This document shows, piece by piece, positions 7,553-16,313 of a stretch of 64,000 nucleotides of DNA. The notes beneath the pieces were generated by a model that was given only the letters and a program-made list of their open reading frames with translations, did no database searches and was not told where the DNA came from. Source of the DNA: Lachnospiraceae bacterium UBA5895 (GTDB lineage Bacteria > Bacillota > Clostridia > Lachnospirales > Lachnospiraceae). The stretch spans positions 1,992 to 65,991 of the forward strand of contig DJEP01000026.1 of NCBI GenBank assembly GCA_002431915.1, given 5' to 3'. Position numbers and translations under genes: made by a program. Numbering within the stretch: the first letter of the stretch is position 1; each line of letters starts with the position of its first letter.

Positions 7553-9327
7553 GCAGTATCTTCTGTCTTCTCCAGTCCCAGATAGGGCAAAATATTTTCA
7601 TACAGCTGCCTGATAATAGGTGCCGCCACCTGTCCTCCGTAATAGACGCCCTGCGGATTATTGATGATGGCAATGGCAATGACCTCGGGATCATCCGCCG
7701 GTGCGAAGCCGATAAACGAGGAAATATAGCGTCCGCTTCCGCGAGGCAGGGTCTGGCTGGTGGCGGTCTTGCCCCCGACCCGGAAGCCCTGCACCTGCCC
7801 GTTTCTGCCGGAGCCTTCCGCCACTACCATCTCGAGAATATAGCGCATGGTGGCAGAAGTCTCCTCCGACAGGATCCCGGTACGCACCGGATAGAAATAA
7901 GTCTCTTCCACTTCCCCTTCCCGATTCAGTGCCTCGATGCCGAAATGGGGTGTGATCCGATTGCCACCGTTGATAATGGAGGAAGCCGTAGTCAGAAGCT
8001 GGATCGCCGTGATCTGAAAGGACTGCCCGAACGCCACCGTCGCCAGTTCCACATTTCCCATGTTTTCTTTTTTATGCATGATCGTTGCCGCTTCTCCCGG
8101 CAGGTCCACACCGGTGCGCTGCTTTAAACCAAACTGTTCAAAATAATGGTAGTAATTATCCACACCGAGGCGGAGCCCCACGGTAATGAGCGCCGGATTA
8201 CAGCTGTTTTCCATGCACTGCACGAAGGTCTGGCTTCCATGACCAGCGGTCTTATGACACCGGATCTTACGATCGTCCACGATGATAAATCCCGGGCAGG
8301 AAAAGTTGCTCTCCGGTGTCACCACCCCCGCTTGCAATCCGGCAGCCGCCGTAATAATCTTGAAAGTGGAGCCCGGTTCATAAGTATCGTTAATGCAGCC
8401 GTTTCTCCACATGGCATTTAATTTTTCCTGCTTCTGCTCGGCTGTAAGATGCCCGGGATCTGTCGTAAGGAGATTACCGTCTTCTGTCGTAACGGTCTCC
8501 ACCGGCAGTGTGTAAGGGTCATTCAGATCAAACTCCGGGTAATTGACCATCGCCAGAATCTCTCCGTTCTTCGGATTCATGGCAATGATATAGACACTGT
8601 CCGCCTCCTTGGCAGCACAAGCCTGTTCCGCCAGCTGTGTGGCATACTCCTGGATGTTTCTGTCCATGCTGATGCGAAGATCGCTCCCCGGCACCGGTTC
8701 CACCCGGCGTTCTCCTGCCGTGTCCACCTCGATCCCTTTGGCATCCGTTACGGTTAATATCATGCCGGGCTCTCCCTTAAGGACTTCCTCATAGACCACT
8801 TCCAGTCCGATAATCCCCTGATTGTCGCCTCCGGTGAACCCCAATACTTTACTTGCCAGTTCTCCGTAAGGGTAATATCTCTTATAATCTTCATCCACTT
8901 TTACCCCCGCCAGATCATATTCCCGGATTCTGTCACCGACGGTCTTATCCACGTTACTTTTTACCCGCTCGATGGAGGAATATTTTTCCACCCGTTTCCT
9001 GGCTTCTTCCTCAGAGATCCCCAGCTCCTTTATCAGCATGGCAATGACCTGCTCGGGTTCTTCGATCTGGTTGTGAATCACGGATACGGTGCAGACTGTT
9101 TTATTATCCGCCAGCACGACGCCATTACGATCCAGAATCCTCCCTCTCGCCGCCTTGATGCTTCTCTCCCTCTCATGCAGTCTGGTGGCTGCTTCCGCAT
9201 AATAATCCGCCCTCCATACCATCAGATACAAAAGTCGTCCCAGCAGCCCGCAGAAGACTGCCGTACATATAAAAAATATGGTCATGATCTTTTTGCGGTG
9301 AAAAAATCGATTCTGATGATCTGCCAT
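7537..9327 (-). CDS. Class B penicillin-binding protein (FtsI/SpoVD-like) with a KTA variant motif
   Basis: A 596-residue septal peptidoglycan transpeptidase with one N-terminal membrane anchor (about 13-38), a PBP dimer domain and a transpeptidase domain. The nucleophile motif is STFK (Ser near 320) and the second motif is SCN (near 375). The third is KTA (near 520) where KTG is usual. There is no PASTA domain. The start at 9327 lies 6 nt after GGTGAGG, which itself sits in the 3' arm of a terminator-like hairpin. It is the downstream of two tandem PBP genes and precedes spoIIGA, so a sporulation role like SpoVD is possible, but the lack of PASTA keeps this open. Confidence 0.9.
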   Translation of the reverse strand: MADHQNRFFHRKKIMTIFFICTAVFCGLLGRLLYLMVWRADYYAEAATRLHERERSIKAARGRILDRNGVVLADNKTVCTVSVIHNQIEEPEQVIAMLIKELGISEEEARKRVEKYSSIERVKSNVDKTVGDRIREYDLAGVKVDEDYKRYYPYGELASKVLGFTGGDNQGIIGLEVVYEEVLKGEPGMILTVTDAKGIEVDTAGERRVEPVPGSDLRISMDRNIQEYATQLAEQACAAKEADSVYIIAMNPKNGEILAMVNYPEFDLNDPYTLPVETVTTEDGNLLTTDPGHLTAEQKQEKLNAMWRNGCINDTYEPGSTFKIITAAAGLQAGVVTPESNFSCPGFIIVDDRKIRCHKTAGHGSQTFVQCMENSCNPALITVGLRLGVDNYYHYFEQFGLKQRTGVDLPGEAATIMHKKENMGNVELATVAFGQSFQITAIQLLTTASSIINGGNRITPHFGIEALNREGEVEETYFYPVRTGILSEETSATMRYILEMVVAEGSGRNGQVQGFRVGGKTATSQTLPRGSGRYISSFIGFAPADDPEVIAIAIINNPQGVYYGGQVAAPIIRQLYENILPYLGLEKTEDTAVENN

Positions 9328-9333
9328 AAAAAA

Positions 9334-9377
9334 CCTCACCCTGGAGCTTTTTACATTTTATGGCTCCAAAGGTGAGG
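9334..9377 (-). terminator. Terminator-like hairpin overlapping the downstream ribosome binding site
   Basis: Arms at 9334-9347 and 9363-9377 pair as 7 + 6 bp around a small internal loop, with a 15-nt apical loop. On the minus strand the stem is followed by six T and then directly by the ATG at 9327. The Shine-Dalgarno GGTGAGG of the downstream PBP gene lies in the 3' arm. It also ends 23 nt after the stop of the upstream PBP gene. It could end most transcripts, occlude translation, or both. Confidence 0.7.
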
Positions 9378-9400
9378 CTATTCGTTCCATGAATGGCTAT

Positions 9401-11659
9401 TTATTCATTTTGCTGATTCAGCAGATTATTGTTCACCGGGCTGTCACCCAGGGTATCGTCTCCGCCGACGTCCGCTCCCGTAACGGGATCAATCAGACCG
9501 CCGTCGATCGGGCTTATCAGATACCCGGTAGTGGGATCCACAGGGTAATTTCTCCAGTCCTCAGAAGTTGTGGTAGAATCTTCTCCCTCTCCGGTTCCGG
9601 TGTTCTCTCCGCCCGTCTGGTTTGTGGGATCAGAAGCGGTATCTGTTCCGTCATCGCTTGTCTGAGTATCTCCGTCTTCCGGTTTCTGGGTATACTGATT
9701 CGTAATCTCAATCTGCTTCTCTGCCAGTTCCTGAATCTCTTTATCGGACAATTCCTCTGTCATGAAGATGTTCAGGTAAGGCAGCACTTCTGTCAATACA
9801 TTTCTTACAATACCGGTGGCAAACTTTGCATCATCCTGCGGAGATGCATTGGCACGATCCACGACCACATAAATGGCGATCTGGGGATCATCCGCCGGTG
9901 CATATCCCATAAAGGATACGACATATTCACCGTTTTTACGGGGAATGGTCTCTGCGGTACCGGTTTTGCCGCCGATGGCGTAACCTGCGGGTCTTGCGGT
10001 TCTACCGGTTCTGCGGTCGCCACCCTCTTCCATAACAGTAGCGCGGCAATACTGTCTGATCTTCGCCGAGGTACTCTCGGAGATGGTCTGCCGCAGAACT
10101 CTGGGCTCAATGTTTTCCACCGTTGCTCCGCTGGAATTGGTGATCTTATCCACCATGTGCGGCTCATAATAATATCCACCGTTGATCAGAGAGCAAAATC
10201 CCGTGATCATCTGGATCATTGTCACATTGAAGTTCTGTCCGAAACTGTTTGTCGCCAGATCGGCACTGCCCATCTGTTCCACCGGGAATAAAAGGCTGGC
10301 GGTTCTCGCTTCTCCGGCAAGGTCTATATTGGTCTTTAATCCGAAATTAAAGGTCTGCTGGAATTTGGAAAATTCCTCTTTGCCCAAGGTAGCTGCGATC
10401 TTCATCAGTGCCACGTTGCAGGACCAGGCGATGGAATCCTGTACGGACACATCACCTTCACCGCCGGAACGGTAGCTGTGACATTTGATCGTATGCCCGC
10501 CGACTTCCAGAGAACCGTTACACTGATAATGCTCGTTGCCGGTGATGGCTCCGCTCTCCAGTGCCGCTGCCACAGTAAAAGGCTTCGCCGTAGAACCCGG
10601 CTCGTAAGTGGTGGAGATACAGTAGTTCTTCCACAGATAGTTCAGATTATCCAACAACTCTTCATCCGTCAGGGCATCGATATCTTCCTGGGTAAAATAA
10701 GTATCTGTCTTCGTCAGTACCTGGTAACCGTTGGCATTGGTCACCATCTCGATCTTACGGGATCCCAGCAGTGCATCCGTGTTTCTGGTATCGTTCAGAT
10801 CATAAGTCGGATAACTTGCCATGGCTAAAATATTACCGGTATTGACTTCCATAATGATGCAGCCTACATTTTCCGCACCGTTGCCGGGGTGTACCGCATC
10901 CTTATGCTCGTCGTTAAACTGCTTCAGATATTTCTCCACGATTCCCTGAATATTGGCATCGATGGTACTGTGTATGGTATTGCCGTCCACTGCCGGTTTG
11001 ATGGTGCGCTCCAGGTTGGCATCATCGTTCAAATAGCCATACTCTCTGCCGGTCGTTCCATTCAGGACATCGTTGTAATACTCTTCCAGTCCGTACTGTC
11101 CCTCGTTGTCCGATCTGGCGAATCCGATGACATCCGCCGCCAGAGATCCGTTGGGATAGACTCTCTTGTATTCTTCTTCAAACCAGACGCCCCTGATATT
11201 GCTGTCCTCCAGCGCAGCTGCCTGAAATCCGCTGATCTGGTCATAAGTCATTCTCCGAAGAGGCACATACCAGGAAGATTCGGGATGGGATGTCACATAC
11301 TGTCGCACTGCCGTCATATCCAGATCCGGGAAATTCGCAGACAGCGCTTCCATGGTGGGTTCCAGATAATCATCCCGATCCAGCATTACCCTTGCATCGA
11401 TGACCAGGTTATACACCTTTTCACTGACTGCCAGTTTCGTTCCCTTGGCGTCCACGATGTCTCCTCGGCGGAACGGCAGGGTGATGGAATCGTACTTTTG
11501 CTGGGAAAGCACCTGCTTCTCGTAGGCAGCTCCGTCCGCCCTCACGATCCATGACAGACGAAACGACAGCAGAATAAATGCCAGTATAATCAATGCATAC
11601 AGACATAGCAGTTTCTTCTGCATTTTGATACTAAATTTCTTGGGGTTCTTTTCCTTCAC
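9401..11659 (-). CDS. Class B penicillin-binding protein (FtsI/PBP2-like)
   Basis: A 752-residue septal transpeptidase. It has an N-terminal membrane segment (about 17-37), a dimerisation domain, and a transpeptidase domain with STAK (Ser near 356), SCN (near 413) and KTG (near 565), all canonical. A C-terminal tail of about 110 residues rich in Asp, Glu, Thr and Gly follows (about 640-752) and replaces the PASTA domains often found in this position. The start is GTG at 11659 with GGGAGG 8 nt upstream. It lies downstream of ftsL in the division cluster and is the likelier FtsI orthologue of the pair. Confidence 0.93.
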   Translation of the reverse strand: MKEKNPKKFSIKMQKKLLCLYALIILAFILLSFRLSWIVRADGAAYEKQVLSQQKYDSITLPFRRGDIVDAKGTKLAVSEKVYNLVIDARVMLDRDDYLEPTMEALSANFPDLDMTAVRQYVTSHPESSWYVPLRRMTYDQISGFQAAALEDSNIRGVWFEEEYKRVYPNGSLAADVIGFARSDNEGQYGLEEYYNDVLNGTTGREYGYLNDDANLERTIKPAVDGNTIHSTIDANIQGIVEKYLKQFNDEHKDAVHPGNGAENVGCIIMEVNTGNILAMASYPTYDLNDTRNTDALLGSRKIEMVTNANGYQVLTKTDTYFTQEDIDALTDEELLDNLNYLWKNYCISTTYEPGSTAKPFTVAAALESGAITGNEHYQCNGSLEVGGHTIKCHSYRSGGEGDVSVQDSIAWSCNVALMKIAATLGKEEFSKFQQTFNFGLKTNIDLAGEARTASLLFPVEQMGSADLATNSFGQNFNVTMIQMITGFCSLINGGYYYEPHMVDKITNSSGATVENIEPRVLRQTISESTSAKIRQYCRATVMEEGGDRRTGRTARPAGYAIGGKTGTAETIPRKNGEYVVSFMGYAPADDPQIAIYVVVDRANASPQDDAKFATGIVRNVLTEVLPYLNIFMTEELSDKEIQELAEKQIEITNQYTQKPEDGDTQTSDDGTDTASDPTNQTGGENTGTGEGEDSTTTSEDWRNYPVDPTTGYLISPIDGGLIDPVTGADVGGDDTLGDSPVNNNLLNQQNE

Positions 11660-11677
11660 ACATTCTGCCTCCCGGGC

Positions 11678-12127
11678 TTACTTCTGACTGTTATCTGCCT
11701 GACGCATATAATCGTTGCTGATGCTTTCATAGGGGATCACCTGACCTTCGGTAGCATAGGTCATTCCCAGTTCACCGATGGCGATCCGCTTAATTTCTTC
11801 CAGATTGATGCTGCTGGTGATACGGCTGTACTCCTCATCGTTGGACAATTTCAGAGAGTTCAGTTCACTTTCCATCCTGGATACTTCTGCGATCTTCGTG
11901 GTCAGCTGCGACTGCATCTGGATATAATTCACCAGGAAAAATGCGCATGCCACCAGGGCCGCCATTAGAAAAGTCACATAGCCGATGCTCATATGTCTTG
12001 CTTTTTCTCTGTTTTTTCTCGTCTCATGAGACAGTTGTCTCCGGGGCTCTTCCAATTGTCTCCGGATCTGTAAGTCTCTTGCTGTATTATCATATATGTA
12101 TGGGGTATTACTTCTTCTCTGTGCCAT
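11678..12127 (-). CDS. ftsL: FtsL-like cell division protein
   Basis: A 149-residue bitopic membrane protein with a basic cytoplasmic N-terminus, one membrane helix (about 48-68, YVTFLMAALVACAFFLVNYI), then a periseptal coiled coil (SQLTTKIAEVSRMESELNSL). This is the FtsL/DivIC layout. The position between rsmH and a class B PBP is the standard ftsL place. Sequence identity in this family is low, so the name rests on architecture and context. The ribosome binding site is weak. Confidence 0.85.
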   Translation of the reverse strand: MAQRRSNTPYIYDNTARDLQIRRQLEEPRRQLSHETRKNREKARHMSIGYVTFLMAALVACAFFLVNYIQMQSQLTTKIAEVSRMESELNSLKLSNDEEYSRITSSINLEEIKRIAIGELGMTYATEGQVIPYESISNDYMRQADNSQK

Positions 12128-12166
12128 ACTTTGTTCCCACTTTCACTGATTAAATCTTTAAATTCT

Positions 12167-13105
12167 TTATTTCTTTTCGAACACGCGTAACTTTGCGCTC
12201 TTGGACCTGCTGTTTGCTTCCAGTTCTTCCGCACTTGGAAGAATCGGTTTCCTGGTGATCACCTTTCCCTTGGAGACCTTACCGCATACACACACCGGGA
12301 ATTCCGGAGGACAGGTGCAGGGATTCTCATTCCTGCGGAACGCATTTTTCACGATCCGGTCTTCCAGGGAATGGAAAGTGATGATACAGAACCTTCCGCC
12401 GGGATTCAACAGATCGATCAGCTCGTCCAACGCCTTTTTCAGTACTTCCAGTTCCTGATTGCACTCAATGCGAATTGCCTGGAATGTCTGCTTGGAAGGA
12501 TGTCCGTTCTGCCGCATCTTCGCCGGAACTGCGGCTTTGATGATCTCATTTAATTCAAAGGTAGTCTCAATGGGCTTGTCCACCCTTTTTTTTACAATAT
12601 GTTTCGCAATGTTTTTTGCGAAAGGATCTTCGCCGTAATCCCGGATGATATGATACAGTTCCATCTCGGAATAATTGTTCACGATGTCTCTCGCCGTCAG
12701 TGTCTGCCTGCGATCCATCCGCATGTCCAGCGGCGCATCAAAACGATAGGAAAATCCTCTGTCTTCGGTATCTAACTGGTAGGAAGAGACTCCCAGATCC
12801 AGCACGATGCCGTCCACCCCGGTGACTCCGTATTCTCTGAGGGCTTCCACCGCATTCACGTAATTGTTGCGGATCACCGTCACTTTATCTCCAAAGCATC
12901 GCAGTCTCTCCGATGCCGCCGCGATCGCCGCGTCATCCTGATCGATTCCGTAGAAATGTCCGTTCTGTAAGCGGCTGCACACTTCATAAGCATGTCCGCC
13001 GCCACCTAAGGTTCCGTCCACATAGATGCCGTCCGGTCTGATATTCAGTTGTTCGATGGTCTCATGCAACATCACAGAATAATGATTAAATTCCACGACG
13101 GTCAT
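12167..13105 (-). CDS. rsmH: 16S rRNA (cytosine-1402-N4)-methyltransferase RsmH
   Basis: A 312-residue SAM-dependent methyltransferase (MraW) acting on C1402 of 16S rRNA. The SAM-binding loop is [15 protein letters not shown] near residues 28-42. The family segments [15 protein letters not shown] and [10 protein letters not shown] are present, and the C-terminus has the [12 protein letters not shown] ending. GGAAAGG precedes the start. It is second in the mra cluster after mraZ. Confidence 0.97.
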   Translation of the reverse strand: MTVVEFNHYSVMLHETIEQLNIRPDGIYVDGTLGGGGHAYEVCSRLQNGHFYGIDQDDAAIAAASERLRCFGDKVTVIRNNYVNAVEALREYGVTGVDGIVLDLGVSSYQLDTEDRGFSYRFDAPLDMRMDRRQTLTARDIVNNYSEMELYHIIRDYGEDPFAKNIAKHIVKKRVDKPIETTFELNEIIKAAVPAKMRQNGHPSKQTFQAIRIECNQELEVLKKALDELIDLLNPGGRFCIITFHSLEDRIVKNAFRRNENPCTCPPEFPVCVCGKVSKGKVITRKPILPSAEELEANSRSKSAKLRVFEKK

Positions 13106-13148
13106 CCTTTCCTGCTTCTTTTAAATCTACTTCTTTTAAATCTGCTTT

Positions 13149-13580
13149 TTAAATGGTCAGTCCCAGTCCTTCCATGGCACCGGTGATCTCATCCATATCC
13201 GCATCGGAGTTCATATCCTCCCACTTGTCCTTGCTCCAGATCTCCACGCGGCTGCCGACTCCGACTAACACCACATCTTTTTCCAGTCCGGCGAATTCTC
13301 GCAAGTGTGCCGGCAACAGGATTCTTCCCTGCTTGTCCACTTCCACTGTAGCCGCACCGGCTAAGAAGAAACGGGCGAATTGTCTTGCTTCCTTATTGAT
13401 CAGAGGTAATGAGGTCAGCTTCTGTTCAAAAGCATTCCAGTCATCGCCTGCATACACAAATAAGCAGCCATCCATTCCCTTGGAAATCACAAATTCCTCG
13501 CCTAAAGTCTCTCGGAATTTTGCCGGAATGATCAACCTGCCTTTCGTATCTAACGTATGGTTGTACTCGCTCATAAACAT
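13149..13580 (-). CDS. mraZ: Transcriptional regulator MraZ
   Basis: A 143-residue protein with two SpoVT/AbrB-type domains, each with a DTKGR or DKQGR turn (TLDTKGRLIIPAKFRE near 10-25; VDKQGRILLPAHLRE near 80-95). MraZ is known to repress the mra operon it heads. The start at 13580 (MFMSEYNH) matches the family N-terminus and follows GGTGAG. The operator is visible at 13648-13683. Confidence 0.97.
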   Translation of the reverse strand: MFMSEYNHTLDTKGRLIIPAKFRETLGEEFVISKGMDGCLFVYAGDDWNAFEQKLTSLPLINKEARQFARFFLAGAATVEVDKQGRILLPAHLREFAGLEKDVVLVGVGSRVEIWSKDKWEDMNSDADMDEITGAMEGLGLTI

Positions 13581-13647
13581 CGCACTCACCACCATTCATC
13601 CAAAAGGGGACTGCCACGAAAAAGGAGGTCAATTTTTCAAAAATCTA

Positions 13648-13720
13648 CCACTTTGTGGCACTTGCCTCCACTTTCTCCCACTTTTATTATGATTTTATAC
13701 TAAAATAGGGTATTTTACAA
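13648..13720 (-). promoter_or_regulatory. mra promoter with MraZ operator (four 10-bp repeats)
   Basis: On the minus strand TTGTAA (13715-13720), a 17-nt spacer and TAAAAT (13692-13697) form a sigma-A promoter. Immediately downstream come four repeats spaced exactly 10 bp apart, at 13678-13683, 13668-13673, 13658-13663 and 13648-13653: AAGTGG three times and AAGTGC once. MraZ operators are known as GTGG-type repeats with 5-nt gaps, one helical turn apart. Placement over the transcription start fits repression. Confidence 0.8.
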
Positions 13721-13805
13721 GAGAAATCAAGTGGCTTTTTTCGACAGCGGAATCAAAATGAGCGCCCCGTCCTACGACAAAAGCGCTTTTTCCACTATAT
13801 GTGGC

Positions 13806-13846
13806 AAAAAAATAAGAGCAAACACAATATCTATGTATTTGCTCTT
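13806..13846 (-). terminator. Intrinsic terminator of lgt
   Basis: A 9-bp stem (13814-13822 with 13838-13846) with a 15-nt loop is followed on the minus strand by ATTTTTTT. It lies downstream of lgt and upstream of the mra promoter and isolates the two units. Confidence 0.75.
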
Positions 13847-13880
13847 GCTTCGTTATTCTTAAAAATTTTTAAATTTTTTC

Positions 13881-14030
13881 AACTATTCAGCACTCCATTC
13901 GCAAAATCGCTCTTTCAGAGCTTACTTTTTGCTCATGTGGTTACTTCGCCATATAAATTCTGTCAAATGTCCTTACGAATGCAAGCATTCGACGTGCATG
14001 TTGACATAATTTGCATGGCTCTGAATAGTT
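13881..14030. repeat. Palindromic intergenic repeat, copy A
   Basis: A 150-bp element bounded by inverted AACTATTCAG (13881-13890) and CTGAATAGTT (14021-14030). It contains an internal hairpin CGAATGCAAGCATTCG and a left segment shared almost exactly with the copy at 49353. Its right end overlaps the lgt stop codon (14029-14031). It resembles a MITE or REP-like element. No coding sequence is inside. Confidence 0.65.
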
Positions 14031-14907
14031 ACAAATTATTTTCCACTTTCGGCTGTTTTTTCAGGCGGATACGTACCACAATGTCCGTCACCACCGCAAA
14101 AATCACCATACACAGAGATAACACCTGGGATACCGCAATGGTAGTACCGGGAATAAAGAGGGTATCGGTACGGATACCTTCGATCCAGAATCTTCCCAGT
14201 CCATAACCTCCGAAATATAGCAGGCAGATCTCTCCCCGGAACTTCTTATGCTTACGATATACCAGCATAATGATCAGAACCGCCAGATTCCACAGGCTCT
14301 CATAGAGGAATGTGGGATGTACCTGAATATAATTGGTTCCTTCCAGAATATGCGCCGCCACATTTTCCGAGATATCCCGGCTGCGTACGGCCTCGATGGG
14401 AAGTCTCATCGCCAGAATATTATCTGTATACTCCCCAAATACTTCGCGGTTCATGAAATTGCCCCAGCGTCCGATGACCTGTCCCAGGATCAGTCCCGGC
14501 ACACAGAGATCACCCAGCTGAAAGGGATTGATTTTCTTGATCTTACAATAGATAAACAGTGTCAGAAATGCCCCGATTACTCCACCGTAGATGGCCATTC
14601 CTCCGTTTCTGGTATTGAAGATACTCAGCAGATTGTCCTTGTAGTAGTCCCAGGCAAAGATCACATAATAGAGCCGGGCACCGATCACAGAGAAAATCAC
14701 CGCATAAATTGCAAAATCCCAAATCATATCCGGATTCTCCCCGGCCACCTTCGCTTCGTGTACCGCCATCAGAATACCGGCCAGTACACCGATTCCGATG
14801 ATCAGTCCGTAAAAAGCGATCTCAAAACCGAATACGGTAAAGCTTCTGGGAACATTTTCCAGATAAATACCCAGATGGGGAAATGCAATATCTCCTGCAT
14901 TCATCAT
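14029..14907 (-). CDS. lgt: Prolipoprotein diacylglyceryl transferase Lgt
   Basis: A 292-residue, seven-helix membrane enzyme that adds diacylglyceryl to the lipobox cysteine of prolipoproteins. The signatures RNGGMAIYGGVIGA and GQVIGRWGNFMNREVFGE are present. The start at 14907 (MMNAGDIAFPHLGIYL) follows AAGGATAT; about 29 upstream in-frame codons are excluded because they run into repeat sequence. Its stop codon lies in the terminal repeat of copy A. Its substrates in this window include MalE and the amino-acid binding protein. Confidence 0.95.
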   Translation of the reverse strand: MMNAGDIAFPHLGIYLENVPRSFTVFGFEIAFYGLIIGIGVLAGILMAVHEAKVAGENPDMIWDFAIYAVIFSVIGARLYYVIFAWDYYKDNLLSIFNTRNGGMAIYGGVIGAFLTLFIYCKIKKINPFQLGDLCVPGLILGQVIGRWGNFMNREVFGEYTDNILAMRLPIEAVRSRDISENVAAHILEGTNYIQVHPTFLYESLWNLAVLIIMLVYRKHKKFRGEICLLYFGGYGLGRFWIEGIRTDTLFIPGTTIAVSQVLSLCMVIFAVVTDIVVRIRLKKQPKVENNL

Positions 14908-14975
14908 AATATTTATATCCTTTCTTAGTACTACTCGGCTTCTACGCGTTTCGCGCTCCCGGATCTTAGTATTAT

Positions 14976-15098
14976 ACATTGATGTTGGGGTCAAAAACCC
15001 CCGACTTTGATGCTCATATCGGGACGGGTCCTAAGGTCTTTCACCCACCTATGAGCAAGCTCATGTGGGTTTAGACCTTTTGACCCTGGCATCATACA
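14976..15098. repeat. Intergenic inverted-repeat element with TTGACCC ends
   Basis: The left end (14980-14997) and the right end (15078-15094) are inverted copies of a TTTTGACCCYRRCATCA motif. Inside is a long imperfect hairpin (about 15033-15079): AAGGTCT pairs with AGACCTT, CCCAC with GTGGG and ATGAGC with GCTCAT around AA. The right end overlaps the ychF stop codon at 15092-15094. A lone copy of the end motif occurs at 33803-33817. It may be a small non-autonomous repeat or act as an attenuator between ychF and lgt. Confidence 0.5.
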
Positions 15099-16189
15099 TT
15101 AAAACGGAAAAGAATTACATCGCCATCCTGCACCACATAATCCTTGCCTTCCATGCCGACCAGACCTTTCTCACGGGCAGCTGCCAGAGACCCCTGCTCT
15201 AAGAGATCCTTGTAATTCACAACTTCTGCCTTGATGAAACCTCTCTCGAAATCGGAGTGGATCTTACCGGCTGCCTGAGGCGCCTTGGTACCGATCTTAA
15301 TGGTCCATGCTCTGGTCTCATCCTCACCTGCGGTCAGGAAACTCATCAGTCCCAGGATGTGATAACTTGCCTTGATCAGCTTCTCCAGACCGGATTCCTT
15401 TAATCCCAGATCATCTAAGAACATTGCCTTCTCATCATCGTCCAGCTCAGAGATCTCTTCCTCGATCTGTGCACAGATCACGAATACTTCGCTATTCTCA
15501 CTTGCTGCGAACTCTCGAACTTTGCCCACCATCTCGTTGGATGCTCCGTCGTCTGCCAGATCGTCCTCGGATACATTTGCCGCATAGATCACAGGCTTGT
15601 AGGTCAGCAGATTGTATTCCTTTAACAGTGCCAGTTCATCCTCATCGGTGACTTCCAGGCTCTTCGCCATCTTGCCACTCTCCAGATGCTCCTTGATCCG
15701 CTCTAAGAGTGCCAGCTCCTTGGCATAGGTCTTGTCCATTCTGGCAGCCTTGACTACCTTGGACAGTCTTCTCTCCAGTACTTCCAGATCTGCGAAGATC
15801 AACTCCAGATTGATGGTCTCGATGTCGCGCAGAGGGTTTACACTGCCGTCTACGTGGATGACATTGGGATCCTCGAAACATCTTACCACATGTACGATGG
15901 CATCCACTTCACGAATGTTGCTTAAGAACTGGTTGCCCAGTCCTTCACCCTTGGAGGCACCCTTTACCAGACCTGCGATATCTACGAATTCGATGACTGC
16001 GGGAGTTACCTTCTTAGAATGGTACATCTCGCCCAGTGCCTTTAATCTGTCGTCCGGAACTGTTACCACACCTACGTTAGGGTCGATGGTACAGAAAGGA
16101 TAGTTGGCAGATTCCGCTCCTGCCTTGGTCAGGGAATTGAAAAGTGTACTCTTTCCCACATTGGGAAGACCTACGATACCCAGTTTCAT
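15092..16189 (-). CDS. ychF: Redox-regulated ATPase YchF (Obg family)
   Basis: A 365-residue member of the Obg/HflX P-loop superfamily that binds ribosomes and hydrolyses ATP in studied species. The N-terminus has Walker [13 protein letters not shown], switch [19 protein letters not shown] and the altered G4 region. A helical insertion and a C-terminal TGS domain (about 280-365) follow. Length is canonical. It is monocistronic or co-transcribed with lgt. Confidence 0.97.
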   Translation of the reverse strand: MKLGIVGLPNVGKSTLFNSLTKAGAESANYPFCTIDPNVGVVTVPDDRLKALGEMYHSKKVTPAVIEFVDIAGLVKGASKGEGLGNQFLSNIREVDAIVHVVRCFEDPNVIHVDGSVNPLRDIETINLELIFADLEVLERRLSKVVKAARMDKTYAKELALLERIKEHLESGKMAKSLEVTDEDELALLKEYNLLTYKPVIYAANVSEDDLADDGASNEMVGKVREFAASENSEVFVICAQIEEEISELDDDEKAMFLDDLGLKESGLEKLIKASYHILGLMSFLTAGEDETRAWTIKIGTKAPQAAGKIHSDFERGFIKAEVVNYKDLLEQGSLAAAREKGLVGMEGKDYVVQDGDVILFRFNV

Positions 16190-16313
16190 GATTTATTTAC
16201 CGTTCAGAAACCTTCCGGTTTACTGCCTTTCTTTTTGTTTCTCAATATTCAGCACTGCCCATTATAGCATATTTCCGTGCATTTGCAAATGCCGCAGAAC
16301 GATCTGTTAACGA

